The notes under the pieces were generated by a model. That model was not told the DNA's origin. It did no database searches and saw nothing but the letters and a program-made list of their open reading frames with translations. Below are positions 52,583 through 61,676 of a stretch of 64,000 nucleotides of DNA, one piece after another (the stretch's first letter is position 1; each line of letters begins with the position of its first letter). Both the position numbers and the translations under genes were made by a program. Source of the stretch: Zhongshania aliphaticivorans (GTDB taxonomy: Bacteria; Pseudomonadota; Gammaproteobacteria; Pseudomonadales; Spongiibacteraceae); NCBI RefSeq assembly GCF_001586255.1, contig NZ_CP014544.1, positions 2,697,501 through 2,761,500 of the forward strand. Reading direction: 5' to 3'.

Positions 52583-53041
52583 CTATACCTTTGGCGCCTT
52601 GTTTAGCACCATAAACACACCCAATGCCATTAATACTAGACCGACGCCTCGCTGAGTACCGAGGGCATATTTTTGAACACCGAGAAGACCAAAGTGATCG
52701 ATAATAGTCATTGCGATGAGCTGCCCAAGCAACACAAAGGAAATCGCATTAGATACACCAAAGCGTGGCGCAACCCACGTTATACTCAAAATATAGAACA
52801 CGACAAAAAAGCCACCAAAATACAAGTAAAGGGGAGTATCTGTAGCAAACAAAGTGGACGGTAGGCCTTCAGTTACAAGTAGGTAGGCCGTTGCTAAAAT
52901 CAAGCCTATAAAAAACAGTATGGCCGCCGCGTGGGCAGGGCTCTGCAGCCTTGCGCCCAGACCACCATTAAGCGCAGCCATAACAGGGATACCCAATCCA
53001 GCGACCAGCATTACTGATGAATAAATCAGGGTGTTACTCAT
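52583..53041 (-). CDS. DMT-type transporter, DUF606/YdcZ-like
   Basis: A 152-residue membrane protein with five hydrophobic segments and the block ALNGGLGARLQSPAHAAAILFFIGL near the N-terminus, standard for the DUF606 (PF04657) branch of the drug/metabolite transporter superfamily. The substrate is unknown. It lies on the same strand as metY, about 120 bp upstream of it. Confidence 0.8.
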   Translation of the reverse strand: MSNTLIYSSVMLVAGLGIPVMAALNGGLGARLQSPAHAAAILFFIGLILATAYLLVTEGLPSTLFATDTPLYLYFGGFFVVFYILSITWVAPRFGVSNAISFVLLGQLIAMTIIDHFGLLGVQKYALGTQRGVGLVLMALGVFMVLNKAPKV

Positions 53042-53117
53042 ATATTTACCGCAATAGATAATATTTCATACTGAATGCCCGGCCACTAGGCCGGACTTAT
53101 TTAAAGCTGTGTAGCGG

Positions 53118-53561
53118 CTAGATAAGCGCCACTATTACACCGTAAAACAGAACAAGAAAACCAAACACTTCTGCAGCGATAAGCATCCACATATGCACCG
53201 AAATAAGTTTTGCCGATATGCTAGTTTTACCAACGCGAAAAGGTGGCTTTAGTTGATTATCAGTATCTTGTAAAAGCCCATGAATAAAATAAGTAAATAT
53301 AGCGCTGGCAAAGTAAAGCAAAACCGCGCTTACCGCCACGATCTCCACAATGCTAGGTAGCTGACTTATTTCAACAAATTTCGCCAGCAAGATAGCAGCA
53401 AACGCATAAAGCAATGAGGAACGATGACATATATCAACATAGGGGTGTGCTTGGCCATTTTCAGAGGCCATAATTTGCTGGTATTTCCAGATACCCGACA
53501 ATAAACCAAGCAGGAAAAATACTCCTGCGGAGATCACCGCCACGCTTTCTGCTGTTTCCAT
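53118..53561 (-). CDS. Small integral membrane protein of unknown function
   Basis: A 147-residue protein with four hydrophobic segments (about residues 6-22, 55-70, 78-98 and 120-145), separated by short polar loops. I chose the Met at 53559-53561 as start because it is followed directly by the first membrane segment; longer readings from upstream are possible, and no ribosome site clearly decides. I recognise no family. It is on the same strand as the DMT transporter gene, 76 bp upstream of it. Confidence 0.6.
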   Translation of the reverse strand: METAESVAVISAGVFFLLGLLSGIWKYQQIMASENGQAHPYVDICHRSSLLYAFAAILLAKFVEISQLPSIVEIVAVSAVLLYFASAIFTYFIHGLLQDTDNQLKPPFRVGKTSISAKLISVHMWMLIAAEVFGFLVLFYGVIVALI

Positions 53562-53856
53562 ATATTTTATTCTCGGCATCATTGCTAAAGACAATATCCG
53601 ACGCCACACATCAGTTAGCGGAACACCCCTTAAACTAAACGCAGCAACGATTACTGCCGCTGATAGCTGCGCGACACTGTAACAGATCTTGTTATTTAAC
53701 GGTAAAAAGCAGGTGTAATTTGGATTTTTTATAATCCGTAAAAAAGCACAACATTATGGTTTGGGAAGTAGCAATAACACCATATCGTTGCGCGCAGCTT
53801 ACTGCCGGTCTTAGCTTAGCCATCCCTGGCTAGGCCATGTGCTTTGAGTGCGGGAT

Positions 53857-55014
53857 TTATTTCTTACGGCCAGGCAAAATCCCCATGGTCTTACAAATAA
53901 TGCTGAGCATCACTTCGTCGGCGCCACCCCCGATTGAGGTGAGTCGGCTATCTCGGTAGGCACGGGCTACTGGGTTGTCCCACATATAACCCATGCCACC
54001 CCAGTACTGCATGCAGCTGTCGCTGACTTCGCGCAGCAAGCGCCCAACTTTAAGCTTAGCCATAGAGGCCTTGCGGGTAACGTCTTCACCGTCGATATAG
54101 CCTTCTACGGCGTTGTAGACTAAGGCGCGCAGGGCTTCGACTTCGGTTTGCAGCTCCGCCATGCGGAAGTGCACTACTTGATTGTCGAGTACTGACTGAC
54201 CGAAGATCTGGCGATCGCGAGTATATTCAATGGTTTTGTTTATGCAATCTTCCATACCCTTTAAGCCACCCGCCGCGGCAAATAGCCGCTCTTCTTGAAA
54301 TTGCAGCATTTGATAGATAAAGCCGTGGCCCTCTTCACCAATCAGATTTTTTTGTGGCACTCGCACATCGTCAAAGAAAACTTGAGCGGTATCTGACGAA
54401 CGCATACCCAGCTTATTAAGGCGCTCAGAAAATGACACGCCGGGGGTATTGGTGGGCACAATAATCAGGGATTTATTGAGGTGCGGTTTATCGTCACTGG
54501 TATTGGCAAGCAAGCACAAATAGTCGGCTTGGGTGGAGTTGGTAATCCACATTTTAGTACCGTTAATGACGTAATCATCACCGTCTTTTTTAGCTGTGGT
54601 TTTAATTGCCGCCACATCGGAACCAGCGTGGGGCTCACTCACAGCAATAGAAAATACCGCATCACCAGCAATGGCGGGAACTAGAAACTGACGACGCAGT
54701 TCGTCGCTGCCAAAGCGCGCCAAGGCGGGTGTGGCCATATCGGTTTGCACACCAATGCCCATCGACACTCCGCCGCTGGCGATGCGACCCAGCTCCTCGG
54801 AGAACACGATTTGGTAGCTGTAGTCTAAGCCCATACCGCCATACTCCACGGGCTTAGCAATGCCCAGCAAACCGAGATTCCCCATTTTTTTAAACAATTC
54901 ATGGGCCGGAAAAATACCTTCGGCCTCCCACTGATCTGCATAGGGGTTAATTTCGGTGTCAATAAAACGGGCGATGGTTTCGCGTATGGCATTATGTTCT
55001 TCGGTAAATTTCAT
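53857..55014 (-). CDS. Acyl-CoA dehydrogenase
   Basis: A 385-residue acyl-CoA dehydrogenase. Marks are YGGMGLDYSYQIVFSEELGR, AVSEPHAGSDVAAIKTTAKKDGDDYVINGTKMWITNS, GMRSSDTAQVFFDDVRVP and CMQYWGGMGYMWDNPVARAYRDSRLTSIGGGADEVM, with a probable catalytic Glu near the C-terminus. The substrate is not assigned. The SD GGAG is before the ATG. It is third in a run ACAD-GST-ACAD on the minus strand, 31 bp after the GST gene. Confidence 0.9.
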   Translation of the reverse strand: MKFTEEHNAIRETIARFIDTEINPYADQWEAEGIFPAHELFKKMGNLGLLGIAKPVEYGGMGLDYSYQIVFSEELGRIASGGVSMGIGVQTDMATPALARFGSDELRRQFLVPAIAGDAVFSIAVSEPHAGSDVAAIKTTAKKDGDDYVINGTKMWITNSTQADYLCLLANTSDDKPHLNKSLIIVPTNTPGVSFSERLNKLGMRSSDTAQVFFDDVRVPQKNLIGEEGHGFIYQMLQFQEERLFAAAGGLKGMEDCINKTIEYTRDRQIFGQSVLDNQVVHFRMAELQTEVEALRALVYNAVEGYIDGEDVTRKASMAKLKVGRLLREVSDSCMQYWGGMGYMWDNPVARAYRDSRLTSIGGGADEVMLSIICKTMGILPGRKK

Positions 55015-55045
55015 GATGACTCCATATTATTTGTATGTGCAGCGT

Positions 55046-55747
55046 TTAGCCGAACAAATTGGGTACATTCGCAAACGGATACGGTGTTGGCGAAAACAAG
55101 GACGTCTCTTTGCCAACGGCCTCAGTTTTTTGAAAAGCGGCTCTCGCCGTCATACGTTGAAAATAATCTAGCACTTGCGGTTCATAAAACTGCGACAGAC
55201 CTAAACCATCACCAAGGTATAGGGCATAGGCCACGGCAATATCGGCCACCGTAAAGCGCTCGGCGCAGAGAAACTCCCGCCCTGCTATATGGTTATTCAA
55301 GCGCTTGAGTCGCGCTAAAAACCATTTGTAATAATCCTCCACCACTTGGGGCTGACGGCGTTCCGGCGGCTCTAATTGGGAATAGCGCAAAACCAAGGTT
55401 TGCGGAAAGGTGAGCGTGGCATCGCTGTGAAACAGCCAGTTAAGGTAGTCGCCATATTCCGGGTGGTCTACCTTTAAGCCAAAGTCATAACGCTGGTAGC
55501 GCTCTACCAAATACAGACCAATCGCCGAGGACTCCGTCATGTGGGTATCGCCGTCGACAAAATACGGAACCGTGCCCAACGCATTAACGTCGAGGTAGTC
55601 GCGCTGAAACATCCGCGGCGGGAACGGCAGTACTTCTAGCTCATGTTCAATACCCATTTCCTCTAGCGCCCACAGCGCGCGCAGGGACCGTGAGGTATAG
55701 CAATGCCATAATTTTGGTTTGGTTTTTGGGCTCAATATTGCTGCCAT
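55046..55747 (-). CDS. Glutathione S-transferase-like protein
   Basis: A 233-residue GST-fold protein. The N-terminal thioredoxin-like domain has WHCYTSRSLRALWALEEMGIEHELEVLPFPPRM and VPYFVDGDTHMTESSAIGLYLVERY; the C-terminal helical domain has RFTVADIAVAYALYLGDGLGL. A Ser in TSRSLR could be the catalytic residue, as in beta- or zeta-like classes. It lies between two acyl-CoA dehydrogenase genes with gaps of 11 and 31 bp, so it is in their operon. A role in a CoA or thioester pathway is possible but unproven. Confidence 0.88.
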   Translation of the reverse strand: MAAILSPKTKPKLWHCYTSRSLRALWALEEMGIEHELEVLPFPPRMFQRDYLDVNALGTVPYFVDGDTHMTESSAIGLYLVERYQRYDFGLKVDHPEYGDYLNWLFHSDATLTFPQTLVLRYSQLEPPERRQPQVVEDYYKWFLARLKRLNNHIAGREFLCAERFTVADIAVAYALYLGDGLGLSQFYEPQVLDYFQRMTARAAFQKTEAVGKETSLFSPTPYPFANVPNLFG

Positions 55748-55758
55748 AATTGGTGTCC

Positions 55759-56934
55759 TTAAAGCTTATATTGGCGCGCGGCAAGATCGCGCATAATTTC
55801 TTCGGAGCCGCCACCAATGGCGTTAACCCGCACTTCGCGATAAAAGCGCTCTACGCGATTGCCCCGCAAATAGCTGGCGCCGCCGAGTATCTGGCTCGCC
55901 TCCCGCGCGCAGTACTCCATGGTTTCGCTAGCTTGAACTTTGGCCATAGCTAAATCGCCAGGATCGCAGCGACCCTCAATGGCGGCCTGAGTGAGGTATT
56001 GCAAATAGGTTTGTGTGGCATTTATTTTTTGCTTCATGCTTGCGATCTTGTGGCGAATCACTTGGTGGTCGGCCAAACGTTTACCAAAGGTTTTACGCTG
56101 CTGCGCCCACTCTACGGCGTCTTCTAAACAGGCGCGCGCAGCCGCTTCCATGGTCACCGCCAAACTTAAGCGCTCTGGATTGAAATTGGTCATAATAACC
56201 CAAAAGCCCTGGCCCTCTTCGCCCAGTAAATTCTCGGCAGGTACGCGCACATTATCAAAATAAATGGTGCCGGTGTCGGCGCACCACCAGCCCTGTTTTC
56301 GATTTAGCGGCGTTCTTGCCACTCCCGGCAAGTCGGTCGGAATTAATAGCATCGACACCCCCCGGCCACCCTCTCCGCCAGTGCGCACCGCAGTAGACAC
56401 CCAGTCGGCGCCCATCACCCCAGAGATAAAGGTTTTACTGCCATTAACAATATAGTAGTCGCCGTCGCGAACAGCCGTAGTGGTGATATTGGCCACATCT
56501 GAGCCACCAGACGGTTCAGTGATACCCAGCGATATACGCTTCTCGCCAGCCAGAACCGGCGGCGCCACCATTTGCTTTAACGCCTCACTGCCGTAATTCA
56601 TTACTGGCGGCAGACCAATGCCGTGAATAAGCAGATTGCTGATAAGCCCACCGGCCGAACCGGCGCGGGTAAACTCTTCATTGGTGATGTTGACGTGCCA
56701 TTGGTCAATACCCTCTGAAATACCACCATAGGCTTCGGGGTAACCCAGTTGCAACACGCCAATGTCGGCGGCTTTCTGCCAGAGGCTGTCGGGTACTTTG
56801 CCCGCTTCTTCCCAGTCATCTAGAAATGGCACGACTTCCTTTTCTAACCATTTGCGCAGCTGAGTACGCCACTCTTCATGTTCGGGGCGCAAATAGGGGT
56901 TATACAGACGCGCGCTATCAAAATTTAATGACAT
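55759..56934 (-). CDS. Acyl-CoA dehydrogenase
   Basis: A 391-residue acyl-CoA dehydrogenase of a type different from the one downstream. It has LQLGYPEAYGGISEGIDQWHVNITNEEFTRAG, GITEPSGGSDVANITTTAVRDGDYYIVNGSKTFISGVMGADW, GWWCADTGTIYFDNVRVP and REASQILGGASYLRGNRVERFYREVRVNAIGGGSEEIM. The ATG at 56932-56934 has AAGGTGA just upstream; a GTG nine bases earlier is less likely. First gene of the ACAD-GST-ACAD unit, downstream of the AraC-type gene on the same strand. Confidence 0.9.
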   Translation of the reverse strand: MSLNFDSARLYNPYLRPEHEEWRTQLRKWLEKEVVPFLDDWEEAGKVPDSLWQKAADIGVLQLGYPEAYGGISEGIDQWHVNITNEEFTRAGSAGGLISNLLIHGIGLPPVMNYGSEALKQMVAPPVLAGEKRISLGITEPSGGSDVANITTTAVRDGDYYIVNGSKTFISGVMGADWVSTAVRTGGEGGRGVSMLLIPTDLPGVARTPLNRKQGWWCADTGTIYFDNVRVPAENLLGEEGQGFWVIMTNFNPERLSLAVTMEAAARACLEDAVEWAQQRKTFGKRLADHQVIRHKIASMKQKINATQTYLQYLTQAAIEGRCDPGDLAMAKVQASETMEYCAREASQILGGASYLRGNRVERFYREVRVNAIGGGSEEIMRDLAARQYKL

Positions 56935-57058
56935 TGTGCTCACTCACCTTAGTTTGTTATTTAAAACTACCAGCTAGTCTAGCGGCTCGGCAGAATTAGG
57001 CTTGGGCAAAGGTGCCAGCGGAGTCGGGAATGAGTGCCAATGACAGGCGCGGGGCTAT

Positions 57059-58084
57059 TTATTGTTTGCGATAATCGCGCGGCGACTGGCCATGCCAGCT
57101 GCGGAATGCACCAGAGAAGGAGCTCTGATCCATATAGCCCAGCAAAAAGGCGATATCGGTAATGCTCAAGCGCTCATCACCGAGATATTGGATCGCCAGC
57201 TCTGCACGTAATTCCTGCAAAACCTGTAAGAACTGCGTGCCCTGCGCCGCTAAACGGCGCTGCAGAGTGCGGCGAGAAATACCGAGGGCTTCAGCGGCTC
57301 GGTCTATGTTCATATCGCCGCTGGGCAGCAGGCGCAGCAGCGTTTTACGTACCGCAAGGACAAAGTCATTATTGTTGCTATTGTCTTCGAACAAATAGCG
57401 AATCGGCTGGGCCAGGGCTTGAACCCAATTTGCATCCAATTTGATCAGGGCATAATCAAGACAGGCGCGGTCTAAATACACGCAGCTGGTAGGCTGATCA
57501 AAACGTAAACAGTCACCAAACTGCTGTTTTAACAAATCCAGATCGGCGGGCTCGGCATAGCTGAAATGTGCAGCCCGTATCGGTATTGGCCGCACGCACA
57601 CGGAATTCACAATCGCCGCCGCAACCGACAGCGATGAATCACTCAGGTAGCGCTGGGCGGCGCTCTCTGGCGCCAATGGCTGCCAATCTAAACGAATAAA
57701 CTCGCCCTCCCGACGCACCTTAACCTCGCCAATATCGCCCACTATTCGCAATACACTTGGCATGACATTAAGGTATTCACGAAAGGTAGTGCAGGCGGAA
57801 CAGGCGTAGAGCTGGAGATTCAAGCGGTTGACGTAGTCTATGCGACCAATATAAAGGCCAATATCTGGGCTTGCGACTTTATGGGCCACCAGTTCATAAA
57901 GACGAAAAAGATCGCTCACAGGGTAACGACGATCGCTGTCTTCGAGTTCACTTAGGGTGACGCCCATCTCAGTGAACAATGCCGTAATATCAGCGCCCAA
58001 GGCTTCCGCCGCCTGAAACAAGGCTTTAAAGGCCGAGCTATTTACTGCTCGCTCCGACGCTGCTGGCAAATCTGACACTGGCAT
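57059..58084 (-). CDS. AraC family transcriptional regulator
   Basis: A 341-residue regulator of the type with an N-terminal arabinose-binding-like domain of about 200 residues (PF12625-like) and a C-terminal double helix-turn-helix (NIDRAAEALGISRRTLQRRLA ... LSITDIAFLLGYMDQSSFSGAFRSWHGQSPRDYRKQ). Such regulators often control degradation genes. It lies upstream of the ACAD-GST-ACAD genes on the same strand, 124 bp before them, and is divergent from the outer-membrane protein gene. No SD supports either the ATG at 58082-58084 or the GTG 12 bases upstream. Confidence 0.88.
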   Translation of the reverse strand: MPVSDLPAASERAVNSSAFKALFQAAEALGADITALFTEMGVTLSELEDSDRRYPVSDLFRLYELVAHKVASPDIGLYIGRIDYVNRLNLQLYACSACTTFREYLNVMPSVLRIVGDIGEVKVRREGEFIRLDWQPLAPESAAQRYLSDSSLSVAAAIVNSVCVRPIPIRAAHFSYAEPADLDLLKQQFGDCLRFDQPTSCVYLDRACLDYALIKLDANWVQALAQPIRYLFEDNSNNNDFVLAVRKTLLRLLPSGDMNIDRAAEALGISRRTLQRRLAAQGTQFLQVLQELRAELAIQYLGDERLSITDIAFLLGYMDQSSFSGAFRSWHGQSPRDYRKQ

Positions 58085-58265
58085 TATGATGGACACTGCA
58101 CAAAAATCTAAGTGTATGCGAGGCGCTTGCTACTGGGTAGGCTTAATTCTACGCCGCCGCCAACATGGCCGTTTAGCGCAGCCCGCCCCGTAAGCATAGA
58201 CCTGAACCGACACTCGGCTATAATGTTTGTCTTGCTAACATTCCGCGGTTTACTCTGGAGGTTTC

Positions 58266-59009
58266 TTGCGCTGCTCATCACTAAACAACACTCATCGCTC
58301 GCGGTCACCGGTCTTAAAAGCGCTTAGCGTAGCGCTAATCATGCTCGCTGCGGCCAGTAATTTACAGGCAGAAGTCAGTGTATCGACGCACATTTCCACC
58401 ATTGGCCCAGGCATTGAATTGGGCTATAAATTAAGCCCCGCTTTTGGTGTGCGGGCTGGTTGGCAGAAATTTGCGACTGACTTTGATTTTAAACCCGAGG
58501 ACGAGAATGGCGTACCCGGCGACGAATTGCGCTACGAGGGTGATTTAAACCTGGAAAATGGCAGCCTGCTGGCAGATTGGTATCCTTATAAGGGCCGGTT
58601 TCGGCTCACCGCAGGCGTACTACTGAACAATAGTGGCACTAGGCTCAAAACCAACTGCCAAACGAATACCGCCGGTGCACCGCTTGCTAATAGCTGCGAA
58701 ATTGGCGGCGCTAGCGCACCCGGCAGCGATATTGGAGAGCTGCGTATTGCCATCGACTTTGAAGCAAGCATTGCACCTTATATTGGGATTGGCTGGGCTT
58801 TTCAGCGCAACCAGCAATGGTATTTTAATGCCGACCTAGGTATTGCCTATTTAGGTGCAGCCGATGTCGACATTCAATCTTCAGGTTCTTGCAATGACAC
58901 GAGCGCCTGTCGCGCCCAGCTCGATGATGAAGAACGAGAATTGGAAAAAGACATGGAATCTCTTGAGCTTTTCCCAGTAGCAAAACTGGGTATCGGCTAC
59001 CGTTTCTAA
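58266..59009 (+). CDS. Outer-membrane beta-barrel protein, TTG start
   Basis: A 247-residue protein with a signal peptide (hydrophobic about residues 17-32, ending NLQAEV). A barrel-like body has alternating segments (GYKLSPAFGVRAGWQKF; LLADWYPYKGRFRLTAGVLLNNSG; GIGWAFQRNQQWYFNADLGIAYLG) and ends in GIGYRF, a terminal aromatic as in barrel proteins. Two Cys pairs sit in loops. The start is a TTG with a strong SD (GGAGG, 4-5 nt before it); no ATG lies before the signal peptide. The function is unknown; it may be a small-molecule porin. It is divergent from the AraC gene. Confidence 0.8.
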   Translation: MRCSSLNNTHRSRSPVLKALSVALIMLAAASNLQAEVSVSTHISTIGPGIELGYKLSPAFGVRAGWQKFATDFDFKPEDENGVPGDELRYEGDLNLENGSLLADWYPYKGRFRLTAGVLLNNSGTRLKTNCQTNTAGAPLANSCEIGGASAPGSDIGELRIAIDFEASIAPYIGIGWAFQRNQQWYFNADLGIAYLGAADVDIQSSGSCNDTSACRAQLDDEERELEKDMESLELFPVAKLGIGYRF

Positions 59010-59074
59010 CTAAACATCGTATCGCGGTGAGCGCCACATAATAACGATTTCACTGCTATGGAGGGAATCTGGGC

Positions 59075-60226
59075 ATGAGCACATTTGAGTTCCACACCAC
59101 TAAATCTATTATTGTTGAGCGCGACGCGGCTGCCAATATTGGGGCTCGGGTCTTGGATATGCACTGCCATTCAGTATTAATTGTTACTGATCCTGGCGTG
59201 CTGGCCGCCCATTTACTCGAGACGGTCCTAGCGAGCTTTAAACAGCATAATGTCGCGGTCAGTGTGTTTTCCGATGTACTTGCGGATCCCCCCGAATCAG
59301 TCATTTTTGCGGGCATCGCTGCCGCCAAAGCCGCCAATGCCGACTGCATTATTGGCTTTGGTGGCGGCAGCTCCATGGACGTTGCCAAGTTAGTTGCCCT
59401 GCTTGCCTACGGCGGCCAAGCGCTTGCTGACATCTATGGTGTCAATCAAGCCAAAGGCCCGCGCCTACCGTTAATACTGGTACCAACCACCGCGGGCACC
59501 GGATCAGAAGTCACCGCCATTGCCATTGTCACCACCGGCGCAAATGAAAAAAAGGGCGTAGTGTCACCCTTGCTGCTACCTGATGTTGCCCTGCTCGACG
59601 CAAGACTAACACTCGGCTTGCCTCCCGCCGTTACCGCCGCCACCGGTATCGACGCTATGGTGCATGCCATAGAAGCCTATACCAGCAAACGCCTTAAAAA
59701 CCCCATCTCCGACGCTTTGGCCAAAGATGCCCTGCGCTTGCTTGCCGCCAATATTCATACCGCCTGCGAACACGGCAATAATATTCAAGCACGGGAAAAT
59801 ATGCTGCTCGGCGCCTGCTTGGCGGGCATGGCCTTCGCCAACGCCCCTGTCGGCGGCGTGCACGCACTAGCCTACCCCGTGGGTGCCCGCTTCCACGTTC
59901 CCCACGGTCTGTCTAATTCATTAATGCTAGGGCCGGTATTGCACTTTAATATGAGCGAGGCTGAAGCCCTGTACGCCGAACTCGCCGAGGTGGTCTACCC
60001 CGCGGCCAGCGGCAGTAGCTTTCGCCGCGCCACCATGTTGATTGAATACCTGCAAAACCTCCCCGCTGAGCTAGGAATTGCCACGCGCCTTAGCGACGTC
60101 GGCATTAGTGAACAAGATGTCGACAGTTTGGCTGCAGACGCGATGAAGCAAACACGACTACTCATTAACAACCCTAGGGAAATAAGCTTGGCCGATGCAA
60201 CAGCACTATACAAGGAGGCCTTATGA
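59075..60226 (+). CDS. Iron-containing alcohol dehydrogenase
   Basis: A 383-residue group III alcohol dehydrogenase. It has GFGGGSSMDVAKLVALL, the signature PTTAGTGSEVTAIAIVTTG, TGIDAMVHAIEAYTSKR with an iron-ligand His, and GVHALAYPVGARFHVPHGLSNSLML with further iron ligands. It oxidises or reduces alcohols and aldehydes with NAD(P). The SD GGAGGG is upstream. Its stop overlaps the thioesterase start (ATGA), so the two are coupled. Confidence 0.93.
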   Translation: MSTFEFHTTKSIIVERDAAANIGARVLDMHCHSVLIVTDPGVLAAHLLETVLASFKQHNVAVSVFSDVLADPPESVIFAGIAAAKAANADCIIGFGGGSSMDVAKLVALLAYGGQALADIYGVNQAKGPRLPLILVPTTAGTGSEVTAIAIVTTGANEKKGVVSPLLLPDVALLDARLTLGLPPAVTAATGIDAMVHAIEAYTSKRLKNPISDALAKDALRLLAANIHTACEHGNNIQARENMLLGACLAGMAFANAPVGGVHALAYPVGARFHVPHGLSNSLMLGPVLHFNMSEAEALYAELAEVVYPAASGSSFRRATMLIEYLQNLPAELGIATRLSDVGISEQDVDSLAADAMKQTRLLINNPREISLADATALYKEAL

Positions 60227-60663
60227 GCGACAAAGCTCCCCTGCCTACACGTGACGACTATCGCTATTTTTGCGAAATTCAAACCCGCTGGCACGACAAC
60301 GACGTCTACCAGCATGTAAACAACGTAATTTATTATTCTTTCTTCGACACCGCCGTAAATGAACATTTAATTAACAGCGGCGTTTTGGATATTGCGACTA
60401 GCACCGCGATTGGTCTAGTAATTGAAACTCAGTGCCAATACTTTTCTTCGGTGAGTTTTCCTGACAAAGTGAGTGTCGGTCTAAAGGTGGTCCATTTAGG
60501 GAATAGCAGTGTGCGCTATGAAACCGCGCTATTTCGCAATAACGACACAGACGCCGCGGCCCTCGGTCGTTTTGTTCATGTTTATGTGGACCGCCAAACG
60601 AATCGGCCCGTGCCCATACCGGACCCCGTCCGCAAGGTATTAAAAAGCATTACCGTCAATTAA
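60223..60663 (+). CDS. Acyl-CoA thioesterase, YbgC/4HBT-like hotdog protein
   Basis: A 146-residue single-hotdog thioesterase with TRWHDNDVYQHVNNVIYYSFFDTAVNEHL (catalytic Asp in the WHDND segment) and VIETQCQYFSSVSFPDKVSVGLKV, the 4HBT/YbgC layout. Its ATG overlaps the alcohol dehydrogenase stop by four bases. With the tesB gene 20 bp downstream it forms a three-gene operon of alcohol oxidation and CoA-ester hydrolysis. Confidence 0.88.
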   Translation: MSDKAPLPTRDDYRYFCEIQTRWHDNDVYQHVNNVIYYSFFDTAVNEHLINSGVLDIATSTAIGLVIETQCQYFSSVSFPDKVSVGLKVVHLGNSSVRYETALFRNNDTDAAALGRFVHVYVDRQTNRPVPIPDPVRKVLKSITVN

Positions 60664-60683
60664 GACGACAAGGAGAGCTATTC

Positions 60684-61541
60684 ATGTCAGACCCACTGCA
60701 GCAAGTCATCGCGCTACTCGGCCTAGAAAAAATTGACGAAAACCTCTACCGGGGACAGTCAGAAGCCACGGATTGGGGTCGGGTATATGGCGGCCAAGTA
60801 ATTGCGCAAGCACTTTCTGCCGCCGCCCAACAGGTCGACCCCGAGCGCCACATCCACTCATTTCACTCCTATTTTTTGCGGCCGGGGAATCCCGATTACC
60901 CGATTATTTTTGAAGTAGAAAGCAATCTCGATGCCGGCACCATCTCCAACCGTCGCGTTAAAGCCGTGCAGCGCGGCCAAACCATCTTTTTTATGACCAG
61001 TTCCTTTCAGCTCAATATCGACAGCTTTGATCACCAATCAGAAATGCCTGACGTGCCGCCACCAGAAAACCTACCGAAGGAAATGGAATTATCAGCAGAG
61101 GCGATACGCTTAACACCCGAAGAGTGGCTGCCAAAATTTAATGCCGTTCGCGCCATCGATTTTCGCGCAGTCGGTCATGACGACCCCAGCATGCCAATCA
61201 ATCACAAGCGCATGTGGATGAAACCAAACGGACCGCTACCCAATAATCCCTGTGTACACAATTACCTCTTAGCCTACGCTTCGGACTTTTGTTTTTTATC
61301 TACCGCGAGCCACCCTCACAATGTGTCGTTTATGACCGAGGATATGCGCATGGCCACTATCGACCACAGCATGTGGTATCACCGTCCATTTGATTTTAAC
61401 GACTGGCTGCTCTACGACATGGACAGCCCCAGCGCTTCTAACGGCCGTGGTTTTGTGCGCGGTAAGATTTATGATCGCGCTGGAAGATTAGTAGCCAGCA
61501 GTACCCAAGAGGGTATTATGCGTAAGAAGCGCGGTAGCTAA
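60684..61541 (+). CDS. tesB: Acyl-CoA thioesterase II
   Basis: A 285-residue double-hotdog thioesterase, the length of E. coli TesB (286). Blocks are NLYRGQSEATDWGRVYGGQVIAQALSAA, HSFHSYFLRPGNPDYPIIFEVE, YLLAYASDFCFL with the catalytic Asp, and DHSMWYHRPFDFNDWLLYDMDSPSASNGRGFVRGKIYDRAGRLVASSTQEGIMR with the catalytic Thr/Gln region. It hydrolyses medium- to long-chain acyl-CoA. SD AAGGAG precedes the ATG. Confidence 0.95.
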   Translation: MSDPLQQVIALLGLEKIDENLYRGQSEATDWGRVYGGQVIAQALSAAAQQVDPERHIHSFHSYFLRPGNPDYPIIFEVESNLDAGTISNRRVKAVQRGQTIFFMTSSFQLNIDSFDHQSEMPDVPPPENLPKEMELSAEAIRLTPEEWLPKFNAVRAIDFRAVGHDDPSMPINHKRMWMKPNGPLPNNPCVHNYLLAYASDFCFLSTASHPHNVSFMTEDMRMATIDHSMWYHRPFDFNDWLLYDMDSPSASNGRGFVRGKIYDRAGRLVASSTQEGIMRKKRGS

Positions 61542-61598
61542 AAAAACGCCACAACAATACAAGCGACAACAATTAACAGTTTACAATCACCTATAGCG

Positions 61599-61631
61599 GC
61601 GACCTAAACCAGTACCAAATTTAGGTCGCCC
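61599..61631. terminator. Hairpin between convergent tesB and PNPOx-fold genes
   Basis: Stem GGCGACCTAAA / TTTAGGTCGCC with an 11-nt loop in the gap between converging genes. No strong T run follows on either strand, so it may be a weak bidirectional terminator. Confidence 0.45.
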
Positions 61632-61676
61632 AACTATTTAGCCACGCCATTTAACCCCAGTCGCAACAGCTGCGAC

